Source: DAIDHK01 sp035510695 (GTDB taxonomy: Bacteria; Patescibacteriota; Microgenomatia; Levybacterales; UBA12049). Taken from it: a stretch of DNA of 33,437 nucleotides. The position numbers and the translations under genes were made by a program. The stretch lies in assembly GCA_035510695.1 (NCBI GenBank), contig DATKGO010000051.1, positions 1 to 33,437 of the forward strand, written 5' to 3'. Below, piece after piece: positions 8,370 through 16,372 of this stretch. Under the pieces are notes generated by a model that was not told the DNA's origin, made no database searches, and worked only from the letters and a program-made list of their open reading frames with translations. Each line of letters opens with the position of its first letter. Position 1 is the stretch's first letter.

Positions 8370-9936
8370 ACAATTTTTGCTTCTAAGAATGAAATTACTT
8401 AGCTTTTTGAAAACGCATAAAATACAAATTATCTTGGGAATTATCCTGTTGGCTGCTGCTTTTTTTCGTTTATATAGAATTTCTGATTACTTAACCTTTT
8501 TAGGTGATGAAGGGCGGGATATGGTTATAGCCAAGGGTATTTTGGAAGGCCATTTTACTCTGCTTGGTCCACGGGCATCTGCCGGAGATTTTTATACCGG
8601 TCCGATTTATTACTACATGATGGCACCGTTTGTCTGGCTGTTTCATTACGATCCGGTCGGACCGGCGGTCATGGTTGCCCTACTTAGCGTTGCGACTGTC
8701 TGGTTGATTTATTTTATTGGTAAAAAATTTTTTCATATTTACGCGGTTTTATTGGCCTGCAGTTTATACGCTGTCTCGCCTTTGGTTATTACTTACGCGC
8801 AATTCTCTTGGAATCCCAATCCAATGCCATTTTTCACGCTTTTATTGTTGTACCTATTATATAAAGCCGTAAAACAGCAATCCTGCAAGTTGTTCATCCT
8901 TTCCGGTTTGCTCTACGGTTTAGTTTTACAGCTGCATTATATTGAAACATTTACGGGTGTTATTATTTTACTTTTCGTAATACTGGGCAATTACGTTTTA
9001 AAATTAAAACAATCGTTTTTAGCATTAGGCAAACATTATTTGGAAATTTTGTTGGGTTTTTTGCTTGGACTTTCGCCATTTTTGCTTTTTGAAGTGCGGC
9101 ATGATTTTTTAAATAGCAAATCAATTCTTCATTTTATTTTTTACGGCGATTCTCATGCCGCTAATTTGACTCATATTCCTTTTTTGCAAACCATAAGTGA
9201 TGTTTTTTTCAGACTGTTTGGTTATCTGATTTTTTCTTTTCCGGCACCTAAAGTTACGCCGCATTTACCTCAAATTGTCGCGGTTATTTTTGCTGCGGTT
9301 GTTGTTCTCATTACCTTTATTGCTCTTTACTGTCTGCGTTTCATGAAAGATAAGCTTTTATTATTATTAATAGTTCTCTGGCTGGTGGTAGGTGTCGGAT
9401 TATTCGGTTTTTACCATAAGCCGATTTATGATTACTACTTGGCCTTTATGTTTCCGCTGCCGTTTCTTATTTTTGCCAATTTTTTCAGTGTATTTGTTGA
9501 AAGTAAAAAGTTTCAGCCGATATTAAAAAGCATTGTAGTTATTATCTTTATTTCTGCATTTATTTACGCGCTTGTACGTAGTCCGTTACAATATCCGCCG
9601 AATAATCAGAAGGGTCAAATGAAATCTATAGCCGATTTTGTTATCAGTAAAACAGATAATCAGCCTTTTAATTTTGCTTTATTGACCAAGGGTAATTCGG
9701 ATGACGCTTACCGTTATTTTATGGATATAGACGGGCATAAGGCAGTGCCGATAGATAATCAAATCGATGATCCAAAACGAACGACCGTAACCAATCAATT
9801 ATTAGTGGTCTGCGAAGACCTTAGCTGTAAACCACTTGGTAATCCGTTGTTTAATGTGGCAGCCTTTGGTAGAGCAAAAATAGCCGGAGAATGGAATTAT
9901 TCGTACGTGAAAGTGTACAGATTAGTGCACTATTAG
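8365..9936 (+). CDS. GT-C membrane glycosyltransferase (ArnT/PMT-like, GT39/GT83-type)
   Basis: About 520 residues with roughly ten hydrophobic spans and a soluble C-terminal tail. Just after the first membrane helix is GDEGRDMV, the acidic first-loop motif of GT-C enzymes that use polyprenyl-phosphate sugars. The GxYYTGPIYYYM-like region and the later FGFYHKPIYDYYL segment also fit. Together with the preceding lipid-sugar synthase it probably transfers a sugar to a surface acceptor outside the membrane. Two starts are possible: ATG 8365, inside a hairpin arm, and ATG 8389 (MKLLSFLK), which gives a neater N-terminus. Acceptor unknown. Confidence 0.82.
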   Translation: MKQFLLLRMKLLSFLKTHKIQIILGIILLAAAFFRLYRISDYLTFLGDEGRDMVIAKGILEGHFTLLGPRASAGDFYTGPIYYYMMAPFVWLFHYDPVGPAVMVALLSVATVWLIYFIGKKFFHIYAVLLACSLYAVSPLVITYAQFSWNPNPMPFFTLLLLYLLYKAVKQQSCKLFILSGLLYGLVLQLHYIETFTGVIILLFVILGNYVLKLKQSFLALGKHYLEILLGFLLGLSPFLLFEVRHDFLNSKSILHFIFYGDSHAANLTHIPFLQTISDVFFRLFGYLIFSFPAPKVTPHLPQIVAVIFAAVVVLITFIALYCLRFMKDKLLLLLIVLWLVVGVGLFGFYHKPIYDYYLAFMFPLPFLIFANFFSVFVESKKFQPILKSIVVIIFISAFIYALVRSPLQYPPNNQKGQMKSIADFVISKTDNQPFNFALLTKGNSDDAYRYFMDIDGHKAVPIDNQIDDPKRTTVTNQLLVVCEDLSCKPLGNPLFNVAAFGRAKIAGEWNYSYVKVYRLVHY

Positions 9937-9951
9937 ACTGTTTTTTAATAG

Positions 9952-9975
9952 AAGCTGAAAGGCTTTTCGTTTTTC
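9952..9975 (+). terminator. weak possible terminator after the sugar operon
   Basis: A short AAGC/GCTT stem (9952-9955 with 9962-9965) is followed by TTCGTTTTT. The stem is only four pairs, so this is a weak call, but a new promoter follows immediately. Confidence 0.3.
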
Positions 9976-9981
9976 TTCCGA

Positions 9982-10011
9982 TTGACAGATATATATAGAA
10001 TCGGGTAATAT
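9982..10011 (+). promoter_or_regulatory. promoter TTGACA-18-TAATAT
   Basis: Perfect -35 TTGACA at 9982-9987 and -10 TAATAT at 10006-10011, spacer 18. The ATG at 10021 lies nine bases after the -10, so transcription should begin about two to four bases before it. Confidence 0.7.
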
Positions 10012-10020
10012 TGTTTTCCT

Positions 10021-10284
10021 ATGGCAGGAAATAATTATGAACAAATGTTGCAAAGTGATAGACCGACGATGCAAGAATTAATGGCAAGGTTTAAGGAAAG
10101 AAATCCGCTGAAGCCTCTTAAGCCTTTATTCCCTCGAATTGAAGCAAGTGCTGAAGCTAGTGATTCCAATCAGGGCGAGATGCGCCAAGTAGGGGGCAAG
10201 GGATTTTATTCAGGTAAAGTTATTAAAAGCGGATTAAATGATGGTCTAGATTTTGATTTGCCTTCTCAAGAATTATCCGGTTAA
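10021..10284 (+). CDS. small hypothetical protein, 87 residues
   Basis: Not recognised. The protein is hydrophilic with no signal peptide or membrane span. The N-terminus (NNYEQMLQSDRP, then QELMARFKER) looks helical; KPLKPLFPR is basic and proline-containing; the C-terminal half (VGGKGFYSGKVIKSG) is glycine-rich and probably flexible. It is a single-gene transcription unit, with its own near-consensus promoter ending nine bases before the ATG and a strong terminator about 50 bases after the stop. That makes it a real gene despite its size. The strong promoter suggests an abundant small protein. Confidence 0.7.
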   Translation: MAGNNYEQMLQSDRPTMQELMARFKERNPLKPLKPLFPRIEASAEASDSNQGEMRQVGGKGFYSGKVIKSGLNDGLDFDLPSQELSG

Positions 10285-10331
10285 TTTTAATAATATCTGC
10301 TGATTTATTAACTCAACTCAATTCAAATATT

Positions 10332-10359
10332 AAAAACCCCACATTGCTGCGGGGTTTTT
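10332..10359. terminator. strong bidirectional intrinsic terminator
   Basis: AAAAACCCC (10332-10340) pairs with GGGGTTTTT (10351-10359) around a 10-base loop; both strands end in a T run. It separates the 87-residue gene (+) from the converging zinc-ribbon gene (-). Confidence 0.9.
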
Positions 10360-10412
10360 ATAAAATCTTCATTTGTTAATGAACAGAAAGTTATTAACAA
10401 ATTAAAAAACTA

Positions 10413-10556
10413 TTATTTTGCACCAATTTTGAACATTGCTGTACTACAAACTGGGCATTTTCCTTTCATTGCAGGCTTGCCGTTCTTCATAGTGACGTGC
10501 TCTGGATTTTCGACGTCTCTTTTAGCTCGGCATTTGACACAATACATGCTTGCCAT
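10413..10556 (-). CDS. DUF5679-like small zinc-ribbon protein, 47 residues
   Basis: The frame begins MASMYCVKC and ends FKIGAK. Four cysteines in two CxxC knuckles (Cys6/Cys9 and Cys34/Cys37) make a compact zinc ribbon; the AKRDVENP, KNGKPAMKGKCPVC pattern matches the DUF5679 family as I know it. It has a perfect Shine-Dalgarno (AAAGGAGGTGA, minus strand 10575-10565) 8-9 bases upstream of the ATG and a TATAAT at 10596-10591. Function unknown; a nucleic-acid or ribosome-associated role is only a guess. Confidence 0.85.
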   Translation of the reverse strand: MASMYCVKCRAKRDVENPEHVTMKNGKPAMKGKCPVCSTAMFKIGAK

Positions 10557-10564
10557 ATAAAAAA

Positions 10565-10596
10565 TCACCTCCTTTCGTCATACGATTTTCATTATA
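10565..10596 (-). promoter_or_regulatory. -10 box and full-length Shine-Dalgarno of the zinc-ribbon gene
   Basis: On the minus strand TATAAT (10596-10591) is followed by AAAGGAGGTGA (10575-10565), complementary to the usual 16S rRNA 3' end, then ATG at 10556. It is the clearest ribosome site in the window; most other unit-opening genes lack one. The TATAAT overlaps the stop of the upstream gene. Confidence 0.7.
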
Positions 10597-10912
10597 AATT
10601 CGGTATCCGGTTGGATAAAATAAATAACGCAACTTGAGCTGCCACTATAGCCAAGGTGATAAAAAATGTTTTACGTAAATCGCCAAGAATATGTTCGTAA
10701 GAAATAGTCGCAATTGCCAAATGATGAGAAACGGGCGGTTGTGATGAGGCTTCATTTATGGTAGATTTTGTTTGAGTGTTAGAAAAAGAATACTGGACAG
10801 CAGAGAGATTTTGAGGCTGAACAAGACCATTTGTCCGGCTAGATAACTCAATTTGCTGATGTCGCTGATCAGCAATTTTTTTCTGTTCACGGGTTTTTCG
10901 CTTTTTAGCCAT
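10592..10912 (-). CDS. small tail-anchored membrane protein, unknown function
   Basis: 106 residues, not recognised as a named family. The N-terminus is strongly basic (MAKKRKTREQKK), followed by a polar, Ser/Gln-rich middle (about 25-75) and one C-terminal hydrophobic helix (ITLAIVAAQVALFILS, about 86-101) before a short tail. This suggests a protein anchored by its C-terminus with its basic part in the cytoplasm. Its start faces the start of the DUF4446 gene, and its stop overlaps the -10 box of the zinc-ribbon gene, so the two minus-strand genes may be partly co-transcribed. Confidence 0.65.
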   Translation of the reverse strand: MAKKRKTREQKKIADQRHQQIELSSRTNGLVQPQNLSAVQYSFSNTQTKSTINEASSQPPVSHHLAIATISYEHILGDLRKTFFITLAIVAAQVALFILSNRIPNL

Positions 10913-10933
10913 GTCAGAGGCTAGCGTACACTA

Positions 10934-10963
10934 TTGACAGTGAGCCTGTCAAGAGGCTACCAT
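10934..10963 (+). promoter_or_regulatory. probable promoter of the DUF4446/DUF3048 unit
   Basis: TTGACA at 10934-10939 and TACCAT at 10958-10963, spacer 18. The predicted start site (about 10970) precedes ATG 10985. This argues against a translation start upstream at 10934. Confidence 0.45.
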
Positions 10964-10984
10964 AAATTGACGGTATTTTTATTT

Positions 10985-11440
10985 ATGATATTATTAATAA
11001 TTGTTGGGGTAATTTTTTTATTTTGGCTGTCGGGGTTGACATTTATATTATTGAGAACTCGTTCACATTATAATAATCTTACAGGCGGAACAGACAGTAA
11101 AACTTTGGAGACGGTTTTGACGGAAATATTAAAAGATATAACAGGCGCCAAAAAACATATTTTAGAGTTGCAGGAAAGCCGGGACATCTTAGAGAAGGAA
11201 GGAGCATTGCATATTCAAAAAATCGGTTTATTGCGTTTTAATCCTTTTAACGATACCGGAGGAGATCAAAGCTTTATTCTCTCTTTACTCAACAACCATA
11301 ATACTGGTATAGTTATATCTGGACTTTATTCCAGATCGGGAACCAGATGGTACGCGAAAAGGGTGGAAAAAGGTAAGGGAATAGAACATGAACTCTCGGT
11401 TGAAGAAAGAAAAGCAATAGAATTGGCTAGAGCGAATTAA
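10985..11440 (+). CDS. DUF4446 family membrane protein
   Basis: About 151 residues from ATG 10985. One N-terminal membrane helix (ILLIIVGVIFLFWLSGLTFILL) is followed by a helical stretch (LETVLTEILKDITGAKKHI) and a soluble domain with IGLLRFNPFNDTGGDQSF, GIVISGLYSRSGTRWYAK and a LSVEERKAI tail. The NPFxDTGGxQSF and SREGTRxYxK-like segments are the signature of DUF4446, whose function is not established. A TTG at 10967 is an alternative start. It is followed one base after its stop by the DUF3048 gene, so they form an operon. Confidence 0.8.
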   Translation: MILLIIVGVIFLFWLSGLTFILLRTRSHYNNLTGGTDSKTLETVLTEILKDITGAKKHILELQESRDILEKEGALHIQKIGLLRFNPFNDTGGDQSFILSLLNNHNTGIVISGLYSRSGTRWYAKRVEKGKGIEHELSVEERKAIELARAN

Positions 11441-11441
11441 T

Positions 11442-12617
11442 ATGGAAAATAAGAAATTAATATATATTATTATCGGATTGGTGCTCTATATAGTTTCTAC
11501 TGTTGGAGCATATGCTGTTTTTTCGCATGGTAATAAACAATCCTCATCAACGACAACTGCTTCTACTTCTCCGAAAAAATCCGGACCTCTGGATGCTTTA
11601 ACCTTTGATTCTGCGTCTCCTAAGACAGAAGCTTGCCCTTTAAACGGAGTTTTATATTCCAAAGACCAGGAAACTTGGTGGCAGAAACATCGTCCGCTTG
11701 GCGTAATGATTGAGAATGAAATAGATGCTCGTCCACAGTCAGGTATCTCCTATGCCGATGTAACTTATGAAGCAGTTGCAGAAGGCGGCATTACTCGAAC
11801 GCTTAACGTCTTTTATTGTCAGGATGCCGGTATTGTGGGACCTGTACGCTCGGCTCGAACTTACTTCCTAGATTTCATATCAGAATACGGAGACTATCCG
11901 CTTTATGCCCACGTAGGCGGAGCAAATACCCCGGGACCGGCCGATGCACTTGGACAAATCGATGATTATGGTTGGGGAGGATATAATGATTTAAATCAAT
12001 TCGCCATCGGTTATCCAACCTATTGGCGTGATGATACAAGACAGGGGAATCCAAATGTCGCGACAGAACATACGATGTATTCAACTACCAGTAAATTGTG
12101 GGCGATAGGGGCACAAAGAGGTTTGACTAACGTGGATAAGAAAGGTGATTCGTGGGATACAAACTTTGTGAAATATTCATTTAAAGATGATGCTCCGGCA
12201 GTAACTTCGACGGCTTCGGATATTACGGTTCACTTTATGGGGGATTATGATGATTATGTGGTTGAATGGAAATTTGATAAAGCTACAGATTCGTATTTGC
12301 GTTGGAACGGCGGTAAAGCACATATAGATGTGGACACGAAAAAACAACTATCAGCTAAAGATATTATTGTCCTGCGTATGACCGAAGGTCAGGCGGATGA
12401 CGGATACGAAAATAATCTGCATATGCTTTATGGAACTAAGGGTACAGGTGATGCGGAAATATTTATGGATGGTAAAGATATCAAAGGCACATGGAGCAAA
12501 GCCAGTCGAACCGGACGTTTACAAATTTATAACGCTAACGGCAATGAATTAAAGTTTAACCGCGGACACCTGTGGTTTGAAGTTTTAGGCCCCACTGAAG
12601 ATGTAACGGTTAAATAA
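11442..12617 (+). CDS. DUF3048 (YerB-like) surface protein
   Basis: 391 residues. An N-terminal membrane helix or uncleaved signal (LIYIIIGLVLYIVSTVGAYAVF) is followed by a Ser/Thr-rich linker and a large extracytoplasmic domain with RPLGVMIENEIDARPQSG, YADVTYEAVAEGGITR and GPVRSARTYF, the core of DUF3048 as in Bacillus YerB. No lipobox cysteine is evident near the helix, so it is probably anchored by the helix. Function is not established for the family. It is coupled to the DUF4446 gene by a one-base gap. Confidence 0.85.
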   Translation: MENKKLIYIIIGLVLYIVSTVGAYAVFSHGNKQSSSTTTASTSPKKSGPLDALTFDSASPKTEACPLNGVLYSKDQETWWQKHRPLGVMIENEIDARPQSGISYADVTYEAVAEGGITRTLNVFYCQDAGIVGPVRSARTYFLDFISEYGDYPLYAHVGGANTPGPADALGQIDDYGWGGYNDLNQFAIGYPTYWRDDTRQGNPNVATEHTMYSTTSKLWAIGAQRGLTNVDKKGDSWDTNFVKYSFKDDAPAVTSTASDITVHFMGDYDDYVVEWKFDKATDSYLRWNGGKAHIDVDTKKQLSAKDIIVLRMTEGQADDGYENNLHMLYGTKGTGDAEIFMDGKDIKGTWSKASRTGRLQIYNANGNELKFNRGHLWFEVLGPTEDVTVK

Positions 12618-12762
12618 TTCATATATCCCTCCTTTTCTTTTTAAAAGCAATAATTGTTAGATTTCATTGAAAATTTTAACATTTGTCATTGATTGGATTA
12701 TTCGTTTATTTGTTTATTGGATTATTTTGATACTGGGTCTTCCATTTTTACTATATTGTGTA

Positions 12763-12786
12763 TATAATGTACCCAAACAAAGGGTA
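12763..12786 (+). promoter_or_regulatory. -10 box and possible operator of the winged-helix gene
   Basis: TATAAT at 12763-12768 without a clear -35. Between it and ATG 12786 is an inverted repeat TACCC-N7-GGGTA (12770-12774, 12782-12786), placed where a repressor would block initiation. Confidence 0.5.
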
Positions 12787-13361
12787 TGTTTAAAGATCTT
12801 ATTACATCTAAATCCAGAATTGGCTTACTTGAATTTTTCCTCAAACAGCCAAATGAAATGTTTCATGTGCGTGAAATTGTCCGTCAAACCGGTGATGAAA
12901 TAAATGCAATACGTCGTGAATTACTGTATTTAGGTAAGAATGGTATTTTGACTCGCGAACCGCGGGCAAATCGAGTCTACTTTTATTTAAATAAGCAATA
13001 CCCTTTCTTTTATGATTTATTGGTCATGGGAGCCAAATCAATCGGATTGGGAAATGATGTCTTGGCAAATCGGGTAAAACTTGGCAAAATAAAGTATGCT
13101 ATGTTTAGCGGCAGGTTTGTACGGCGTATGCCTGCTTCACAGGAGCATGTAGATTTTCTTATTGTCGGAACAATAGTTTTACCGGAACTGGCAATTTTAG
13201 TGAGAAACGAAGAAGCAAGATTAAATACGGAAATTAACTATACAGCTATGACGGAAGAAGAATTTAATTTCAGAAAACAACGTAAAGACCCATTCATCTC
13301 AGGCATACTCGCGGGTTCTCGCGTCATGATCATTGGCGATGAGGAGGCCTTGCTTGCATGA
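12786..13361 (+). CDS. winged-helix DNA-binding protein with nucleotidyltransferase-like C-terminal domain
   Basis: 191 residues. Residues 1-75 form an ArsR/MarR-like winged helix: SRIGLLEFFLKQPNEMFHVREIVRQTG..NAIRRELLYLGKNGILTREPRANRVYF, with the recognition helix around 38-50 and the wing at 60-68. Residues about 95-190 (YAMFSGRF..HVDFLIVGTI) resemble a degenerate minimal nucleotidyltransferase; the GS..D..D catalytic set is not intact. It is probably an autoregulated transcription factor, as an inverted repeat sits between its -10 and ATG. It overlaps secD by ATGA (13358-13361), so it may respond to or control the secretion genes. Confidence 0.7.
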   Translation: MFKDLITSKSRIGLLEFFLKQPNEMFHVREIVRQTGDEINAIRRELLYLGKNGILTREPRANRVYFYLNKQYPFFYDLLVMGAKSIGLGNDVLANRVKLGKIKYAMFSGRFVRRMPASQEHVDFLIVGTIVLPELAILVRNEEARLNTEINYTAMTEEEFNFRKQRKDPFISGILAGSRVMIIGDEEALLA

Positions 13362-14764
13362 AAGGGCCATCCAGATTCCTGCTCGCTCTTATAATCCTCG
13401 TAACTTTATGGGCAGTCTCCATCAATTTACCCGATTCGATTAATGTTCCTTTTAACGTTAATAATGTTTTTCCTTTTCTTGTCCACGGGAAGACAACTCA
13501 GCCCAACCATACCTTAAAATTACCGAGTTTATCTAATATTTTTGGGTTATTCCATATTCAAAGTAATTATTCAATTAGAAGAGGTTTAGATCTTGAAGGC
13601 GGAACGCAAATTACTTTGCAGGCGAATATGCAGTCAATTCCGGTCTCGCAACGTGATAATGCGCTTGCATCGGCTCAGAAAGTGATTGAGAATCGGGTAA
13701 ATTTTTACGGTGTATCCGAGCCGGTTGTTCAGACTGCAAAAACGAATAATAGTTACCGTATTGAAGTTGAAATTCCCGGAGTTACAGATGTGAATCAGGC
13801 GGTTGCCTTAGTTGGACAAACTGCCAAACTGACTTTTTGGGAAGAAGGGCCGGTTACCACAAAGACTGCTACACCTTCGGCCAATTTACCTTACGGAGTG
13901 TCGCAATTTTTGGGACCGAATGCGAAAGAGACTAATTTAAGTGGTGCGGATTTAAAAAGTGCCTCTGTCAGTTTTGACTCCCAATCAGGTGAGCCTCAAG
14001 TGTTGTTGCAGTTTACATCCGAAGGAACGAAAAAGTTTGCCGATATTACCAGAAGAAACGTCGGCAAATACGTGGCAATTGTGTTGGATAATATGCTTGT
14101 CAGCGCTCCGCGGGTAAATGAAGTCATTCCCAACGGTAATGCTTCGATTACGGGGAGTTTTACCACCGATCAGGCTAATTCTTTACAAATTCAGTTAAAT
14201 GCCGGAGCTCTGCCCGTTCCTTTAACGGTTTTACAGCAGCAAACAATCGGTGCGACACTTGGTCAGGCATCGTTGCAAAAAAGTTTGTTTGCCGGAATTT
14301 TAGGCTTTGTAATTATCGTGGTATTTATGATTAGTCTTTATGGACGTTTAGGAGCGATCGCAAGTACGGCTTTGATTTTATATACTTTATTGGATTTAGG
14401 ATTGTTTAGAACAATTCCTGTTACTTTGACTTTGGCGGGTATTGCCGGATTTATTCTTTCAATCGGTATCGCGGTAGATGCGAATATTCTTATTTTTGAA
14501 CGTATGCGGGAAGAAATGCGCAGAGGTTATAGTCGGGAAAGAGCAATTGAACTTGGTTTTGCCAGGGCATGGACGTCGATCCGGGATTCAAACGCGGCCA
14601 GTATCATTACCAGTCTTATTTTGTTTTATTTTGGTACCGGTGAAGTCAGAGGATTTGCCTTAACGCTTTTTATCGGAGTTCTGGTATCATTATTCTCGGC
14701 GGTGGTAGTGACTAGGACATTGTTAAGGCTGACATATAAAACTAAATTAGAAGTAAAAAATTGA
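13358..14764 (+). CDS. secD: protein translocase subunit SecD
   Basis: 468 residues. SecD uses proton motive force to help pull proteins through SecYEG. It has an N-terminal membrane helix, RRGLDLEGGTQITL (D1), a large extracytoplasmic P1 region with NRVNFYGVSEPVV and ASITGSFT..A..L...L.AGALPVPL, then a C-terminal group of about five membrane helices with the conserved GIAVDANILIFERMREE. It is shorter than E. coli SecD (615), as in other small bacteria. GAGGAGG precedes the start. secF follows after a 106-base gap that holds a palindromic repeat. Confidence 0.95.
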   Translation: MKGPSRFLLALIILVTLWAVSINLPDSINVPFNVNNVFPFLVHGKTTQPNHTLKLPSLSNIFGLFHIQSNYSIRRGLDLEGGTQITLQANMQSIPVSQRDNALASAQKVIENRVNFYGVSEPVVQTAKTNNSYRIEVEIPGVTDVNQAVALVGQTAKLTFWEEGPVTTKTATPSANLPYGVSQFLGPNAKETNLSGADLKSASVSFDSQSGEPQVLLQFTSEGTKKFADITRRNVGKYVAIVLDNMLVSAPRVNEVIPNGNASITGSFTTDQANSLQIQLNAGALPVPLTVLQQQTIGATLGQASLQKSLFAGILGFVIIVVFMISLYGRLGAIASTALILYTLLDLGLFRTIPVTLTLAGIAGFILSIGIAVDANILIFERMREEMRRGYSRERAIELGFARAWTSIRDSNAASIITSLILFYFGTGEVRGFALTLFIGVLVSLFSAVVVTRTLLRLTYKTKLEVKN

Positions 14765-14789
14765 CAGAAAAAATATAATTGTTCATTTT

Positions 14790-14860
14790 TTTGTCATCCC
14801 GGACTTGATCCGGGATCCAGAGGAATCTTTCTGGATTCCAGCTTTCGCTGGAATGACAAA
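14790..14860. repeat. palindromic two-hairpin element, copy A (secD-secF gap)
   Basis: Outer ends TTTGTCAT and ATGACAAA are inverted. Hairpin 1 is CCCGGA (14798-14803) with TCCGGG (14809-14814); hairpin 2 is ATTCCAGC (14835-14842) with GCTGGAAT (14847-14854). It is homologous, in opposite orientation, to the copy in recJ at 20624-20685; stem bases differ but pairing is kept. Confidence 0.9.
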
Positions 14861-14870
14861 GATAAATATT

Positions 14871-15830
14871 ATGAATATAATTGATAAAAAATATTGGTAT
14901 TTTTTGATTTCATTATTGGTAATTATTCCGGGATTAATTTCCTTATTTTTTTGGAGGTTAAATTTCGGCATTGATTTTACCGGCGGTTCACAAATTACAT
15001 TTTCATTCAACCAGAAAGTTACCCCGCAAGTGATTAGCGCTACGGAGAAAGCCTTTACAAATAATAAGATACAAGTTGTTTCGGTACAGACTTCGCAGAA
15101 CGGAATAATCGTCCGTACGCCGCCTATAAACGACAAACAAGATTTGGCGGTAAATCAGCAATTGATTCCGGCATTTGGGCCGACGTACAAACAGGAAGAT
15201 TATGAAACAGTCGGTCCGGTAATCGGATCGGAAACTACAGCCAATGCTTTTAAAGCAATTGTTGTGGCCTCTATTTTGATTGTTCTTTACATAGCCTGGT
15301 CATTTAGAAAAGTACCGAAACCGGCCAGCAGCTGGCGATTTGGTATTTGCGCCATTGTCGCGCTTTTACATGATGTGTTGGTTTTAATCGGATTATTTTC
15401 TTTGTTTGGTCATTTTTTCCATGTAGAAGTAGATAGTTTATTTGTTACGGCAGTTCTAACGGTTATCGGATTTTCGGTTCACGATACGATCGTGGTGTTT
15501 GACCGGATCCGGGAAAATTTGTTGAAAAGCGGAAGCAGCGCTTTTACGCAAGTAGTGAATGATTCGATTCTCCAAACATTGAGCCGATCTTTAAATACTT
15601 CTCTGACAGCTATTTTGGTTTTGTTGGCATTGTTGATTTTCGGCGGAGACAGTGTCCGTTGGTTTATCGTCGCGTTGTTAATCGGAATTATAAGTGGAAC
15701 TTATTCATCAATCTTCAATGCGTCTCCGCTTTTAGTTGTTTGGCAGGATGTAGAAAAAAGTAGAAGGAATAAGAGTTTAAACGGTAAATTAAATGTGCAT
15801 TCAAATGGTAAATTGGCTGGAATAAAATGA
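14871..15830 (+). CDS. secF: protein translocase subunit SecF
   Basis: 319 residues from ATG 14871 (MNIIDKKYWYF). Partner of SecD in the SecDF membrane complex. It has a first membrane helix, FWRLNFGIDFTGGSQITF (the FGIDFxGG signature), a small periplasmic part, then five membrane helices with VIGFSVHDTIVVFDRIREN and SLNTSLTAILVLLALLIFGG. An in-frame start at 14805 would add residues encoded by the repeat element and is rejected. The C-terminal tail (SLNGKLNVHSNGKLAGIK) is low in complexity. It overlaps the CYTH gene by four bases (15827-15830). Confidence 0.95.
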   Translation: MNIIDKKYWYFLISLLVIIPGLISLFFWRLNFGIDFTGGSQITFSFNQKVTPQVISATEKAFTNNKIQVVSVQTSQNGIIVRTPPINDKQDLAVNQQLIPAFGPTYKQEDYETVGPVIGSETTANAFKAIVVASILIVLYIAWSFRKVPKPASSWRFGICAIVALLHDVLVLIGLFSLFGHFFHVEVDSLFVTAVLTVIGFSVHDTIVVFDRIRENLLKSGSSAFTQVVNDSILQTLSRSLNTSLTAILVLLALLIFGGDSVRWFIVALLIGIISGTYSSIFNASPLLVVWQDVEKSRRNKSLNGKLNVHSNGKLAGIK

Positions 15831-16372
15831 CAAATGCGCCGCAGGAAGTTGAATTGAAACTTCCGATTTCAAACAAAGAAGAAATTATTAAGAAGTTAGA
15901 AAACCTTGGGGCTGTTTATATTTCCAAATTTAAACAGAGTGATTATCTTTTTAATTCTGACGGATTTTTTGATTTCGCGATAAAAGATGAAGCGCTGCGT
16001 TTGCGATTGGAAAAATCAGAGGATGAAGAAAAAGTACATTTGACTTATAAAGGTCCGCCGAGTTTTTCTGCCGAGGGACATAAAATCCGCGATGAATATG
16101 AAGTGGTCGTTAGTGATTTTGAAACTACGAAAAATATTTTGTTAGCCATAAGATTTAAGGACACTGCACTAGTTGAAAAAGTAAGGACGACGTATCATTT
16201 AAATGATATTATCGTAGCAATTGATGAATTAAAATTTGGACTATTTATAGAACTTGAAGGCGACGCGAAAAAAAGTGAAGAATTACGTAAACAATTGGGA
16301 TTGGGTTCTGTCACGCCAATTAAAAAAGGTTACATCTTTCTGCAGAGAGACTGGGAGGCAACACAAAAATGA
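15827..16372 (+). CDS. CYTH-domain protein (CyaB/class IV adenylate cyclase-like)
   Basis: 181 residues. The N-terminal EVELKLP (residues about 7-13) is the ExExK triphosphate-binding motif of the CYTH superfamily, followed by LRLRLEKSEDEEKVHLTYKGP, with alternating Arg/Lys lining the tunnel, and IDELKFGLFIELEG. Members hydrolyse triphosphates or cyclise ATP; which applies here cannot be told, though the CyaB-like length and pattern fit. It overlaps secF at its start and the Nudix gene at its stop (ATGA 16369-16372), so all three are translationally coupled. Confidence 0.85.
   Translation: MTNAPQEVELKLPISNKEEIIKKLENLGAVYISKFKQSDYLFNSDGFFDFAIKDEALRLRLEKSEDEEKVHLTYKGPPSFSAEGHKIRDEYEVVVSDFETTKNILLAIRFKDTALVEKVRTTYHLNDIIVAIDELKFGLFIELEGDAKKSEELRKQLGLGSVTPIKKGYIFLQRDWEATQK

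Noticed and set aside
12667..12903. Hydrophobic frame of 78 residues starting at a TTG
   Set aside because: It covers the promoter of the winged-helix gene and then runs out of frame through that gene; the hydrophobicity reflects T-rich DNA.
14761..14779. TTGACA followed by TATAAT at the end of secD
   Set aside because: The hexamers are only seven bases apart, far too close to act as one promoter.
14805..14870. Longer SecF start including WIPAFAGMT residues
   Set aside because: Those residues are a translation of the palindromic repeat; SecF homology begins at MNIIDKKYW (14871).
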